A stretch of 49,974 nucleotides of DNA from Candidatus Latescibacterota bacterium (GTDB lineage Bacteria; JAAXHH01). The stretch's first letter is position 1; the number at the start of each line of letters is the position of its first letter. Position numbers and translations under genes: made by a program. The stretch covers positions 1 through 49,974 of the forward strand of contig JAJECR010000159.1 in NCBI GenBank assembly GCA_022821935.1, written 5' to 3'. Positions 16,440-24,839 of the stretch are shown here, piece after piece. The notes under the pieces are model-generated. The model saw nothing but the letters and a program-made list of their open reading frames with translations, was not told the DNA's origin and ran no database searches.

Positions 16440-16973
16440 ATGAGTTGCGACCACGGTGAACACGAAGGATGGCTTCGGCTGGCGCTTGAAGAAGCCAGGT
16501 CGGCCGAGGCCGCTGGCGATGTGCCTGTAGGGGCCGTGATCGTACACGACGGCGTGGTCATCGGACGGGGTCAGAATCGCGTGGAGCGTTTACGCGACCC
16601 TACGGCCCATGCTGAAATGCTCGCGATCCGCGAGGCCTGCGCCGCGCTGGGGTATGAACGGCTGGATGGCGCCACGCTCTACGTTACGCTGGAACCCTGT
16701 GCCATGTGCGCGGGAGCGATCGTGCTGGCCCGCTTGCATAGCCTGGTGTACGGTGCGGCCGATCCCAAGACCGGGGCCTGTGGTTCCCTTCGCGATATCG
16801 TGCGGGACAACCGGCTGAATCACCAGGTGGAGGTAACTGGAGGTGTTCTGTCGGAATCCTGCTCCGAACTGCTGAAGGATTTCTTCCGGGAGAAACGGAG
16901 CGCGAGCGGACCAGGCGGAGCGAGCAGCCCGGCTGTCGAACCGAGGTTACCGGAGAGGTGCGAGAGTGGTTGA
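16440..16973 (+). CDS. tadA: tRNA-specific adenosine deaminase TadA
   Basis: Zinc deaminase that converts A34 of tRNA-Arg(ACG) to inosine so that it reads CGU, CGC and CGA. The 177-residue protein has the catalytic HAE motif (His57, Glu59) and the PCAMC zinc motif (Cys87, Cys90), with VPVGAVIV in the expected N-terminal strand. ATG 16440 is chosen because it starts right after the tRNA-Arg gene and gives a normal length. The last seven codons and the TGA lie inside the 5' end of the downstream tRNA-Ser gene (22-bp overlap). Co-transcription with its own substrate tRNA is likely but not proven. Confidence 0.95.
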   Translation: MSCDHGEHEGWLRLALEEARSAEAAGDVPVGAVIVHDGVVIGRGQNRVERLRDPTAHAEMLAIREACAALGYERLDGATLYVTLEPCAMCAGAIVLARLHSLVYGAADPKTGACGSLRDIVRDNRLNHQVEVTGGVLSESCSELLKDFFREKRSASGPGGASSPAVEPRLPERCESG

Positions 16974-17036
16974 ATCGGACGGTCTCGAAAACCGTTGTGC
17001 CTCCGGGCACCGTGGGTTCGAATCCCACCCTCTCCG
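16952..17036 (+). tRNA. tRNA-Ser (anticodon CGA)
   Basis: Class II tRNA of 85 nt. Acceptor GGAGAGG pairs with CCTCTCC, discriminator G at 17036, anticodon stem ACGGT/ACCGT with loop CTCGAAA giving CGA, long variable arm TGTGCCTCCGGGCAC, and T-arm GTGGGTTCGAATCCCAC. No CCA is encoded. Its first 22 nt overlap the end of tadA. Confidence 0.95.
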
Positions 17037-17038
17037 TT
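17009..17038 (+). repeat. 30-bp direct repeat, left copy (3' end of tRNA-Ser CGA)
   Basis: Identical for 30 bp to 21124-21153 at the 3' end of tRNA-Ser(GGA). The repeat covers the T-arm and 3' acceptor strand plus two further bases. The copies enclose the lower-G+C LRR segment, as attachment-site repeats around an island would, but shared tRNA-Ser structure alone can explain most of it. Confidence 0.55.
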
Positions 17039-17152
17039 TGTATATCCCATTGCGTTGACGTCCTTGTTGAACACCTGCGCTGACATTCACAGCTTACCCC
17101 TCTTTGCACATTCCTCGTTGTACCATTTTGATCTGCCACAATAAGCGACGGG

Positions 17153-20100
17153 CTAGATATTACAGGGTTCTGAAAGTTCTCTGACCGGCACGCCCCTCAA
17201 CCAAGTCTGGAATTCGGCATCGGCAGGTATGCAGATCGATGTTCCCAGGGTAAGTAGATGGGTGAGACTGAGCGAGGTTATTTGCCGCGGAAGCCTGCCA
17301 GACATATCCATGTTATGCCTTATGTCGAATTCTTTCAGGTTCGTCAGTCGGGCGATTTCCGTTGAGACGGATCCCGACAGACGGTTGATAGAAAGTCTCA
17401 GTCCCTCCAGTTTGTCGAGGCGCCAGATTTCCCTTGGAATGACTCCCGTCAGCAGACCCTCTGAAAGATCCAGAAGGGTAAGGTTCTTAAGTTGTCCAAT
17501 CTCCTCAGGTATATGCCCCGATAGTCGGTTGGTTCCCAGGATTAGCGTGGTTAGACTTGTAAGTTCCCCGATTTCGTCTGGGATGTCGCCCTCCAGATCG
17601 TTATCATCCAGCCTCAATATCTCCAGGTTAGATAGCTGTCCTATCTCTGGTGGAATCGTACCCGTCAATGCGTTTTCCTGAAGCAGCAAAGTAGTGAGGT
17701 TCCCGAGTTGTCCGATTTCCGGTGGTATGGTACCGGAGATGTCGTTGTACGCTAAATAAAGTGTCTCGAGATGCTGGAGTTTACCGATCTCGGCGGGAAT
17801 ACTCTCGGAAATACTGTTCCTCTCGAGGTATAGTCGCTTCAATTTGGAGAGTTCTTCGATCTCAGGTGGAATCTCTCCTGTCAGGTCGTTGGCAAACATG
17901 TTTATTTCAGCCACTCTGTCCTCTTCGTCAACCACAATACCATACCAGGTTTCTATCGGACTCTGACTCAACCAGTTGTTCTTGTCCTTCCATCCGGGTC
18001 CGTTCGTAGCATTGAAAAACGCGGTGAGCGCATCCAGGTCGGGATGTGGGTTAATGACGCCACAGGTCTCGTAACTGACGTGTTCGACCGTACTGAGCCA
18101 GTCTTGAAACTCGTCGTCTTCGGAGAAGCAGAACTGGGTGCCGGTCAGTAGAAGCGTATCCAGATCGAGACGCGTGATCTCTGGAGGCAGTGGCCCGCCA
18201 ATATTTGGATTGTCGGAGAGATCAAGATGTGTAAGGAATCTTAAAAGGTATATTTCCGAAGGCAACCTTCCCTGCAAGTTGTTCTCAGCGAGTTGCAGGC
18301 CGGTTACGCGTCCGTCTTCATTCGTGGTCACACCGTGCCAGGTGCCTACGTATTCGTTACTTCCCCAGCCGTCGTTGTCGGTCCAGTTGCGACCTCGGGT
18401 ACGATTATACAGTGCATCCAGTGCGATTCGATCGAACCTGAGATCATCGCAGTTGGTGATGCGTCTATCCGGAATCCCCTCCAGCCATGCTTCAATATCG
18501 CTTGCGTTTTGCGCACATATCTGCGTGCCGTATAATATCAAATGCTCCAGATTGTGAAGTTTTGTGTATTCGTGTGGAAGATAACCGGTTAGACCGATAT
18601 TGTTCTGAAGTTGCAGATTAACGAGGTTCCCCAACTCGCCCATTGTGGGAGGAAGAGGTCCCGTCAGAAGATTGCCGGAAAGATCCAGAATCTCCAGTTC
18701 AGTCAACTTCCCCAACTCATAAGGTATGTCCCCCGAAATCATGTTATCTGGAAGTGAGATTGATCGCACTTGCCCATTCGTATTGGTCTCGACTCCGAAC
18801 CATTCGCCGATTGGCCGGTCTGTGAGCCAGTTCTGCCGTTCTGTCCAGTTTCCTCCTCCCATCTCATTGTACATAACGGCCAGGACATCGCGGTCCGAAC
18901 CTGTAAACTCACACGAGGCAATGCGATCTGAAGATTGGATTTCCAACAACCAGTCATAGAACTCGGCATCTAGGGGTGCGCACAGCGCTGTGTTTTGCGC
19001 ATACAGCCTGACCTGACCGATGTTGAGAAACTCTCTGGGCAGTGGTCCGGAAAGGTCGGGGTTGTCATTGAGGAAGAGTGCTTCCAGTCGATGTAGCTGT
19101 CCCATCTCTGGAGGAAGGGGTCCCGACAGTTGATTATGGGACAGCACCAGAGTTGTAAGGTGTGTAAGCTGTCCCAGTTCCGCGGGTATTGACCCAGTCA
19201 ACTGGTTACCGTTTAAAAACACCTCCACGACATTTGCGAGTTGCCCCGTTTCCGGTGGTATAGATCCTGTCAGTCTGTTTTCGTGGAGAAACAGCGCCTC
19301 TAACTGGCTCAGTTGCCCAATCTCCCGCGGTATGCTACCTGTCAACTGAGAATTGTTCAGTACGAGCTGTTCGAGTTTCGCCAGGCGACCTAACTCAGGT
19401 GGAATGGAACCTTCTAGTTCATTATCTGACAAGTCCAGTTTCTCGAGATGGGACAACTGCCCGAATTCACCGGGAATCCGACCTTTTAGGTTGTTCGAAC
19501 GAAGCCATAATTCCCTGACATTGCCCTGGCTATCCACAGTAACGTTTGCCCACTCACTCACTGGTTTCTCGCTCAGCCAGTTAGAAGATCTGTTCCAGTT
19601 TGCTCCATCAGTCTGGTTGTAAAGTAAGACCAGGATCTCCCTGTCAGGACTTCGTACCGAAACTGTAACCGGAACTTCGATTCTAAGCCCTCTGTGTCTC
19701 GCAACGATTACTGTGCTGCCGTTACCAACTGCGGTTACCAACCCCTGGTTGTTGACGGTTGCGATATCCGTTTCGTAGCTCAACCACGTCACGCTGGCCT
19801 GCGGTATCGGATTCTCATTCGAATCCTGTATGATTGCTGTTAGTTGAACCGTCTCTCCGACAGCCGATAACATGACAATCGAAGGCTCGACGACAAACTT
19901 GTCTAATTCTTGTGACACCCGAACCTCGACACTTGCCGTCACACTCCCTGATCTCGCCGTGATATTCACAGTTCCGACACCGACTGCAGTTACCAGGCCC
20001 TGAGCGTTGACCGTCGCTACACCTGAGTTGCTGCTCGACCAAGCCACCTGAGCGTCGTTTATCGTCCTGTTGTTTTGAGCCAAGACCTGGGCTGTAAGTT

Positions 20101-20314
20101 GAACCGTCAGACCCAGTGCCTTCAATGTGAATACAGACATGGATGGCGAAATCCGGACTGTGGAAGGTACTAGTGAAGGTGGCGGTGGTGGAGTCGGAGT
20201 TGTTGGTGGAGGAGTCGGCGCCGGGGGAGCGGGCGTCGTGGTGCTGTCTTTACCACAGGTTGCGCAAGCCAGTATCACTCCCATGAACAATACCTGGTAT
20301 ATAAAGCGGGACAT
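17153..20314 (-). CDS. Secreted lipoprotein with two Ig-like (Big_2) domains and four plant-type LRR modules
   Basis: A 1053-residue surface or periplasmic protein. Residues 1-20 are a signal peptide with a probable lipidation Cys17 (ILAC), followed by a Thr/Pro-rich stalk (25-50). Two Big_2-like domains span about 53-134 and 140-220, each with IATVN/VATVN..QGLVTAVG. Four modules follow at about 222-470, 471-622, 626-752 and 757-1053. Each opens with a cap like YNxTxGxNWxxxxxWL then EWxGV, runs through repeats of LxGxIPxEIGQLxxLxxLxL, and closes with a Cys pair (445/468, 600/622, 729/751, 1028/1051) around a DAEFxxWL helix. G+C is clearly lower than in flanking genes. AAGGA lies 9 nt before ATG. 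Binding or adhesion is inferred; no enzyme domain is seen. Confidence 0.9.
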   Translation of the reverse strand: MSRFIYQVLFMGVILACATCGKDSTTTPAPPAPTPPPTTPTPPPPPSLVPSTVRISPSMSVFTLKALGLTVQLTAQVLAQNNRTINDAQVAWSSSNSGVATVNAQGLVTAVGVGTVNITARSGSVTASVEVRVSQELDKFVVEPSIVMLSAVGETVQLTAIIQDSNENPIPQASVTWLSYETDIATVNNQGLVTAVGNGSTVIVARHRGLRIEVPVTVSVRSPDREILVLLYNQTDGANWNRSSNWLSEKPVSEWANVTVDSQGNVRELWLRSNNLKGRIPGEFGQLSHLEKLDLSDNELEGSIPPELGRLAKLEQLVLNNSQLTGSIPREIGQLSQLEALFLHENRLTGSIPPETGQLANVVEVFLNGNQLTGSIPAELGQLTHLTTLVLSHNQLSGPLPPEMGQLHRLEALFLNDNPDLSGPLPREFLNIGQVRLYAQNTALCAPLDAEFYDWLLEIQSSDRIASCEFTGSDRDVLAVMYNEMGGGNWTERQNWLTDRPIGEWFGVETNTNGQVRSISLPDNMISGDIPYELGKLTELEILDLSGNLLTGPLPPTMGELGNLVNLQLQNNIGLTGYLPHEYTKLHNLEHLILYGTQICAQNASDIEAWLEGIPDRRITNCDDLRFDRIALDALYNRTRGRNWTDNDGWGSNEYVGTWHGVTTNEDGRVTGLQLAENNLQGRLPSEIYLLRFLTHLDLSDNPNIGGPLPPEITRLDLDTLLLTGTQFCFSEDDEFQDWLSTVEHVSYETCGVINPHPDLDALTAFFNATNGPGWKDKNNWLSQSPIETWYGIVVDEEDRVAEINMFANDLTGEIPPEIEELSKLKRLYLERNSISESIPAEIGKLQHLETLYLAYNDISGTIPPEIGQLGNLTTLLLQENALTGTIPPEIGQLSNLEILRLDDNDLEGDIPDEIGELTSLTTLILGTNRLSGHIPEEIGQLKNLTLLDLSEGLLTGVIPREIWRLDKLEGLRLSINRLSGSVSTEIARLTNLKEFDIRHNMDMSGRLPRQITSLSLTHLLTLGTSICIPADAEFQTWLRGVPVRELSEPCNI

Positions 20315-21065
20315 CTGATTTCTTCCTTATGGGTGGTGGCCGCCTGTGGATACCGAAGGTTAAGATCTAATTACTTTTCGATCTGGCCTTTCGAAATATC
20401 TACCGTTCAGTTTTGATGTCTAAAACATCTTAATGAATTCAACCTAATGAATTTGATCATATGTCAGAATGCGAAAATTCAATTGTAATTACACAGATGT
20501 TTAAAACAACATCGAATCTCATTGACCGGATCGTGCGAAGGCTACTAGTGCCCTTGCGGCCCCGAACCTATAGCAATGATGACGAGCGGTTGTCCCGACT
20601 GTGTGTGGCACGTCATTGGGTTCCCGAATGTTTTGAACGGTGTCTGGCCGCACTCATCGTTGAGATAATCGTTGAGATATTAGAAATTGGCTCTTTCATG
20701 AAATGGCAACCCACAACAACTGAATTTGATTTTGTTCAGAAACCTGAGACTTACGTGCGTTGCCGGACCGTTAGAAGGCGAAGTGTATTCATTCGATTCC
20801 TGCCAATGGGGCCATAAAGGTGAATTTACTGTTGTTTCTACTCGTCATTTTCGTTAAATTTGCCTATCTGATTCCACGTTTGGGCAAAGCGATTTGCTTT
20901 GGGTGGAAATCCGCGTAGTAGATGGATTTACAGCTCGGTTCCCGCTCAGGGATTCGGCGTTCGTTTAGTGACTGAGGTTCAAACAGTTCATTTGGAACAT
21001 CTAGAGAATTCGTAATCCGGGCAAGGCGGGAATCCGGTCTGGACTACAGAGGGCAGAAACACCTG
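20315..21065. other. AT-richer intergenic stretch between the LRR gene and tRNA-Ser
   Basis: About 750 bp of lower G+C than the housekeeping genes on either side. It should contain the minus-strand promoter of the LRR gene near 20330-20460, but I cannot name a convincing -35/-10 pair. One 118-codon open frame (20461-20817) is listed separately with low confidence. I see no RNA structure or mobile-element gene in it. Confidence 0.5.
20461..20817 (+). CDS. Doubtful small hypothetical protein
   Basis: An ATG-to-TAA frame of 118 codons in the AT-richer gap upstream of the divergent LRR gene. I do not recognise the product. It contains a short hydrophobic patch (LAALIVEIIVEILEI) and an Arg-rich tail. 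No Shine-Dalgarno sequence is visible upstream. It may be a chance frame or remnant coding sequence of a transferred segment. Confidence 0.2.
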   Translation: MSECENSIVITQMFKTTSNLIDRIVRRLLVPLRPRTYSNDDERLSRLCVARHWVPECFERCLAALIVEIIVEILEIGSFMKWQPTTTEFDFVQKPETYVRCRTVRRRSVFIRFLPMGP

Positions 21066-21151
21066 GGAGAGGTGCGAGAGCGGTTGAATCGGCACGCCTG
21101 GAGAGCGTGTGTTCACCATGTGGACCGTGGGTTCGAATCCCACCCTCTCCG
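21066..21151 (+). tRNA. tRNA-Ser (anticodon GGA)
   Basis: Class II tRNA of 86 nt. Acceptor GGAGAGG pairs with CCTCTCC, discriminator G at 21151, anticodon stem CACGC/GCGTG with loop CTGGAGA giving GGA, and a long variable arm TGTTCACCATGTGGAC. Its 5' arm and 3' third are nearly identical to tRNA-Ser(CGA) at 16952. Confidence 0.95.
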
Positions 21152-21153
21152 TT
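21124..21153 (+). repeat. 30-bp direct repeat, right copy (3' end of tRNA-Ser GGA)
   Basis: Exact partner of 17009-17038. The first mismatch comes right after the repeat (T on the left, G on the right). Confidence 0.55.
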
Positions 21154-21262
21154 GATCGCCGGGGGAAACCCGGACCTGGAACGAAGGGTGGTGGCGCGCA
21201 TGGGTGCGCATGGTCCCGCCCGAAACTTTGCCTTCGCAAGGCCCTCGTTCCACGACAGTTTT

Positions 21263-21335
21263 GGGGCAGTAGCTCAGTTGGGAGAGCGCCAGAATCGCAA
21301 TCTGGAGGTCGGCGGTTCGATTCCGCTCTGCTCCA
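21263..21335 (+). tRNA. tRNA-Ala (anticodon CGC)
   Basis: Cloverleaf of 73 nt. Acceptor GGGGCAG pairs with CTGCTCC (one G-U), discriminator A at 21335, D-arm GCTCAGTTGGGAGAGC, anticodon stem CCAGA/TCTGG with loop ATCGCAA giving CGC, T-arm GGCGGTTCGATTCCGCT. No CCA is encoded. Confidence 0.95.
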
Positions 21336-21402
21336 CTCGGGAGGCCGGGACGGTTTGAATCCGCGTTCCCGGTCATCCCGAAATACAGGCTTGGTTCGAT
21401 TA

Positions 21403-21676
21403 CGGTCGTGCTAGATGGGGAGTTAGCGGTGCCCTGTAACCCGCAACCCGCTACAGCGGGATCGAATTCCCATCCCGAGGATCGTCCTTGCTTCGCCGGT
21501 ATGTGTTGCATCCGGTATTGAAGGTCAGGTCCTGCGCAACGTGACAACGCCCAACCCCGTCAGGACCGGAAGGTAGCAGCGGTAAGCGCCTGAATCGTGT
21601 GCCGCGGGAGCGCCTGGCCGGAGCCGGCGGCACGGATGCCCCGAAACGAGGAGATTCGAGGGTGGGTGCACGACCG
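21403..21676 (+). ncRNA. ffs: Signal recognition particle RNA, bacterial large type (with Alu domain)
   Basis: RNA scaffold of the signal recognition particle. The conserved S-domain tip is GTCAGGACCGGAAGGTAGCAG at about 21559-21579, closed by a helix GGTCAGG (21523-21529) with CCTGGCC (21613-21619). It is not the short 4.5S form. Upstream at 21409-21475 is the Alu domain (TGCTAGATGGGGAGTTAGCG, GTGCCCTGTAACCCGCAA), and the two ends pair perfectly: CGGTCGTGC (21403-21411) with GCACGACCG (21668-21676). GCATCCG (about 21508) also pairs with CGGATGC downstream. The 274-nt length fits the large type. It sits just upstream of dnaX, a common location. Confidence 0.93.
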
Positions 21677-21743
21677 CTTGACAAATACCGTTCCGTTCCG
21701 CCTGCCTCTCGTCCCACGTTACCCAGGCATGGAGGTTTGGGCA

Positions 21744-23813
21744 TTGGCCTACGAAGTCACGGCCCGAAAATGGCGTCCCCAGGAATTCGACGGCGTAATC
21801 GGCCAGGAACACGTCACCACCACGCTTAAGAACGCCATTCAGGCCGGCCAGATCGCCCATGCCTACCTGTTCGCCGGTCCCCGCGGCGTGGGCAAGACGA
21901 CCACGGCCCGCATCCTGGCCAAGGCCCTGAACTGCGTCGAAGGCCCTACCGTAACGCCCTGTAATGCCTGCTCGTTCTGCCGGGAAATCTCGGAAGGACG
22001 CAGCGTCGACGTGCTGGAGATCGACGGCGCCTCCAACAACCGGGTCGAGCAGGTCCGGACGCATCTGCTCGAGAGCGTCAAGTACACGCCCAGCCAGGGC
22101 AAGCACAAGATCTACATCATCGACGAAGTGCACATGCTCACCAAGGAGGCCTTCAACGCCTTGTTGAAGACGCTCGAAGAGCCGCCTGCCCACGTGTACT
22201 TCATCTTCGCGACGACGGACCCCCGGAAGGTGATCCCCACCGTGCTTTCCCGGTGCCAGCGGTTCGACTTCCGGCGCATATCGGGACCCACCATCGCGGA
22301 TCACCTGGCCATGATCAGCGAGCAGAGCGGGTACGACATCCAGCGCGAGGCCCTCGCCCTCATCGCGCGCCGGGTGGACGGCAGCATGCGGGACGCCGAA
22401 AGCCTGCTGGACCAGGTCGTCGCCTTCGGCGGTACCGGCCTGACCGCCCGTGAAGCGGCCGAGGTCCTGGGCATCGTGGACCAGGACGTCTATTTCGAAC
22501 TGCTCGACATCGTGGCGGACCAGGACGTCCCCCGGGGGCTTGACCTGGTCGACAGCGTCTTCCGGCAGGGGCACGACCTCGAGGAGATCATCCTGGGCGT
22601 GCTGGAACACCTGCGCAACCTGCTCGTCGTCAAGGCGGCTCCCGAAGCGGACGCGCTGCTCGGCGCCGCCGCGCTGGCATTCGACCGCTACCGGGAACAG
22701 GCGGAGCGATTCGATACGGAAGATCTCCTCAGGCTGTCTCAACTGGCCACGCAGATGGAACAGTCCGTAAAGCAAAGCGCGCTTCCCCGGGTGCAGCTCG
22801 AGACGGGCATCGTCCGCATGATACGTATGGCCAAATCGGTGCAGTTGACGGACGTCATGACCCGTCTGTCCGATTTGGCCCGCCGCGTTGGATCGGGAGA
22901 AGAAGTCGACGCTCCCGATGCAGCGGTCTCCGAAGAAGCGAAACCACACGCTGGCGCGCGGGAATCAAACCATTCCGCTGCCCGTACCGTTGCGCAACCG
23001 AAATCCGGGGACGCCGCTGAATCAGGACCATCGGACGCGCCTCCCGAATCGCGGCCCGCCGGACCGGGACCATCAGCTGGCGCATCGCCAACAGCGTCTT
23101 CAGCGCCTCCAGTCACGGCGTATTCAAAATCTCCAGCCGCGGCGCCGGCCTCGTCGTCCTCCGAGGAACCGGCCGCTTCCTCTTCCCGCGCACCGGACCA
23201 GCCACAGGGCACATCGCCCGCGCCGGACGACCAGGCACCTCAGGCGCCGGACGACCTGGCGCCTCAAGACCCCGGAACCTCTGTGGAGCCCGAAACGGCC
23301 ACGGTGGCTGCCCCGGTGCCGGACATACGAAAGGTTCGCAGCCGCTGGCCTTCCATCGTGAAGGAAATCACGGCGCAGCGGAGCGCTCTGGGCAGTTTCA
23401 TGGCGGAAGCGGAAGTCTCGGCTTGCGCGCCGCCCGATGATGACCGGCCGGGCGCACCCGCCAGGATTACCCTCAGTTTCGGGGCCAGCGGGGTCTTTCA
23501 CAAGCAACAGGCGGAAAAACGTGAGAACGCGGCGCTGATTCAAAATACAATCGCCAACGTACTGGGGATTCCGGTTCGGATCGCCTGTGAAATCGCGGAC
23601 GGTCCCGTTCGGGACGAGAGCAATATCCTGGAGGAAACCCCGGCCGGGGACGCACAGGGCCCCTCACCGGGCGCTCCATCGGCCGAGAGCGCAACATCGG
23701 TTGGGAGCGTCACGTCGGCCGGGAAGGAGACAGGCGCCCGTTCCGGCGCCGCGAAAGACCCGGCCGTCATGAAGATCGTGGAGGCTTTCGACGGCCAGAT
23801 TGTAACGGAATAA
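21744..23813 (+). CDS. dnaX: DNA polymerase III subunits gamma/tau
   Basis: ATPase of the replicative clamp loader. The 689-residue protein has Walker A GPRGVGKTTT, a four-Cys zinc module (LNC..TPCNACSFC), Walker B IIDEVHML, the sensor segment NALLKTLEEPP and FATTDP, and LSRCQRFDF. A Pro/Ala/Ser-rich linker covers about 360-560, followed by a C-terminal tau-like domain. I favour TTG 21744, giving MAYEVTARKWRP, since GGAGG lies 8 nt upstream and the family normally starts at this point; ATG 21729 would add five residues. It heads the dnaX-ybaB-recR unit. I did not identify a programmed frameshift site for a shorter gamma form. Confidence 0.95.
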   Translation: MAYEVTARKWRPQEFDGVIGQEHVTTTLKNAIQAGQIAHAYLFAGPRGVGKTTTARILAKALNCVEGPTVTPCNACSFCREISEGRSVDVLEIDGASNNRVEQVRTHLLESVKYTPSQGKHKIYIIDEVHMLTKEAFNALLKTLEEPPAHVYFIFATTDPRKVIPTVLSRCQRFDFRRISGPTIADHLAMISEQSGYDIQREALALIARRVDGSMRDAESLLDQVVAFGGTGLTAREAAEVLGIVDQDVYFELLDIVADQDVPRGLDLVDSVFRQGHDLEEIILGVLEHLRNLLVVKAAPEADALLGAAALAFDRYREQAERFDTEDLLRLSQLATQMEQSVKQSALPRVQLETGIVRMIRMAKSVQLTDVMTRLSDLARRVGSGEEVDAPDAAVSEEAKPHAGARESNHSAARTVAQPKSGDAAESGPSDAPPESRPAGPGPSAGASPTASSAPPVTAYSKSPAAAPASSSSEEPAASSSRAPDQPQGTSPAPDDQAPQAPDDLAPQDPGTSVEPETATVAAPVPDIRKVRSRWPSIVKEITAQRSALGSFMAEAEVSACAPPDDDRPGAPARITLSFGASGVFHKQQAEKRENAALIQNTIANVLGIPVRIACEIADGPVRDESNILEETPAGDAQGPSPGAPSAESATSVGSVTSAGKETGARSGAAKDPAVMKIVEAFDGQIVTE

Positions 23814-23857
23814 ACCCGGATCGCGGCGGTCGGGAGTTAACAGGAAAGGACAGGGCA

Positions 23858-24169
23858 ATGGCCAAGGGCATGTCGGGCATGATGAAGCGCATGCAGAAGA
23901 TGCAGAAGAAGATGATGCAGCTTCAGGAAGAGATCGCCGAGCGCCGGGTCGAAGGCACGGCCGGCGGCGGCATGGTCACCGCGGTGATCGACGGCAGGCT
24001 GAACGTCGTGGAGCTCAGAATCAATCCGGCTGTGGTGGATCCTGAAGACGTGGAGATGCTCGAAGATCTCGTGCTGGCCGCCGTCAACCAGGGCCAGCAG
24101 AAGGCGCAGGAAATGATGAACCAGGAGATGGGACAGCTCACCGGCGGACTCAACATCCCCGGCCTGTAA
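23858..24169 (+). CDS. ybaB: YbaB/EbfC family nucleoid-associated protein
   Basis: Small DNA-binding protein of 103 residues. The Met/Lys-rich N-terminal helix (MMKRMQKMQKKMMQLQEEI) begins the coiled arm, then the beta core GGGMVTAVIDGRLNVVELRI and the NPAVVDPEDVEMLEDLV helix, all typical. It lies between dnaX and recR, the conserved position of this gene. AGGAAAGGACAGGGCA precedes the ATG. Confidence 0.95.
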   Translation: MAKGMSGMMKRMQKMQKKMMQLQEEIAERRVEGTAGGGMVTAVIDGRLNVVELRINPAVVDPEDVEMLEDLVLAAVNQGQQKAQEMMNQEMGQLTGGLNIPGL

Positions 24170-24236
24170 CGTCTCATCCAGCGGTGTTTCGTGGATCCGG
24201 TCCGGTTAGTCGTCGAATAGTCAAGGAACAGGACTC

Positions 24237-24839
24237 ATGGCGCGCAAGTACAGTTCCGAGGCCCTGGCCATCCTGGTGGACGAATTGAGCCGCCTGCCCA
24301 ATATCGGCAGGGTGACGGCGCAGCGGCTGGCCTTCCATATTCTTAAAGGCCCGGCCGAACGCGCCTTTTCGCTGTCTGACGCCATCCGGGCGGTGAAGGA
24401 GAAGGTCCGGTACTGTAACGTGTGCTGGAACATCACCGAGTCTGTTACCTGCGAGATCTGTCACGATGCCCGTCGAAAGCCGGATACCATCTGCGTGGTG
24501 GAGGAACCCCGGGATGTTATTACGCTTGAAACCACGGGAGAGTACCGGGGCCTGTACCACGTGCTCCACGGTGCGCTTTCGCCCCTCGACAACATCACGC
24601 CGGATGACATACGCGCCCGGGAACTCGTGCAGCGGATGAACGATTCGGTGGAAGAGGTCATCATCGCGACCAATCCCAATATCGAAGGAGAAGCCACCGC
24701 GCTCTACCTGAGCCGGCTGATCAAGCCCCTGGGCGTCCGGGTTACCCGGCTCGCCCGCGGTCTTCCCATGGGCGGCGACCTGGAATACGCCGACGAAGTG
24801 ACCCTGGCCCGCGCTCTCGAAGGCCGCACGGAGTTGTAA
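24237..24839 (+). CDS. recR: Recombination protein RecR
   Basis: Ring-forming DNA repair protein that works with RecO and RecF to load RecA on gaps. The 200-residue protein has the helix-hairpin-helix LSRLPNIGRVTAQRLAFH, a four-Cys zinc finger (CNVC, CEIC), and a Toprim domain with VVEEPRDVITLE, GALSPLDNI and NPNIEGEATALYL. The C-terminal RLARGLPMGGDLEYAD segment is intact. It starts 67 bp after ybaB. The stop codon lies inside the first unit of a 16-bp tandem repeat. Confidence 0.97.
   Translation: MARKYSSEALAILVDELSRLPNIGRVTAQRLAFHILKGPAERAFSLSDAIRAVKEKVRYCNVCWNITESVTCEICHDARRKPDTICVVEEPRDVITLETTGEYRGLYHVLHGALSPLDNITPDDIRARELVQRMNDSVEEVIIATNPNIEGEATALYLSRLIKPLGVRVTRLARGLPMGGDLEYADEVTLARALEGRTEL

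Noticed and set aside
17153..21153. Integrated phage or transposon
   Set aside because: There is no integrase, transposase or terminal inverted repeat. Only composition and the tRNA repeats suggest transfer.
21523..21619. Short 4.5S-type SRP RNA only
   Set aside because: Flanking sequence pairs perfectly (21403-21411 with 21668-21676) and includes the Alu-domain motifs, so the RNA is the large form.
23500..23545. Possible dnaX frameshift at the GGAAAAAC run
   Set aside because: It lies in the C-terminal domain, far from the position where a shorter gamma form would be made, and is not a canonical slippery site.
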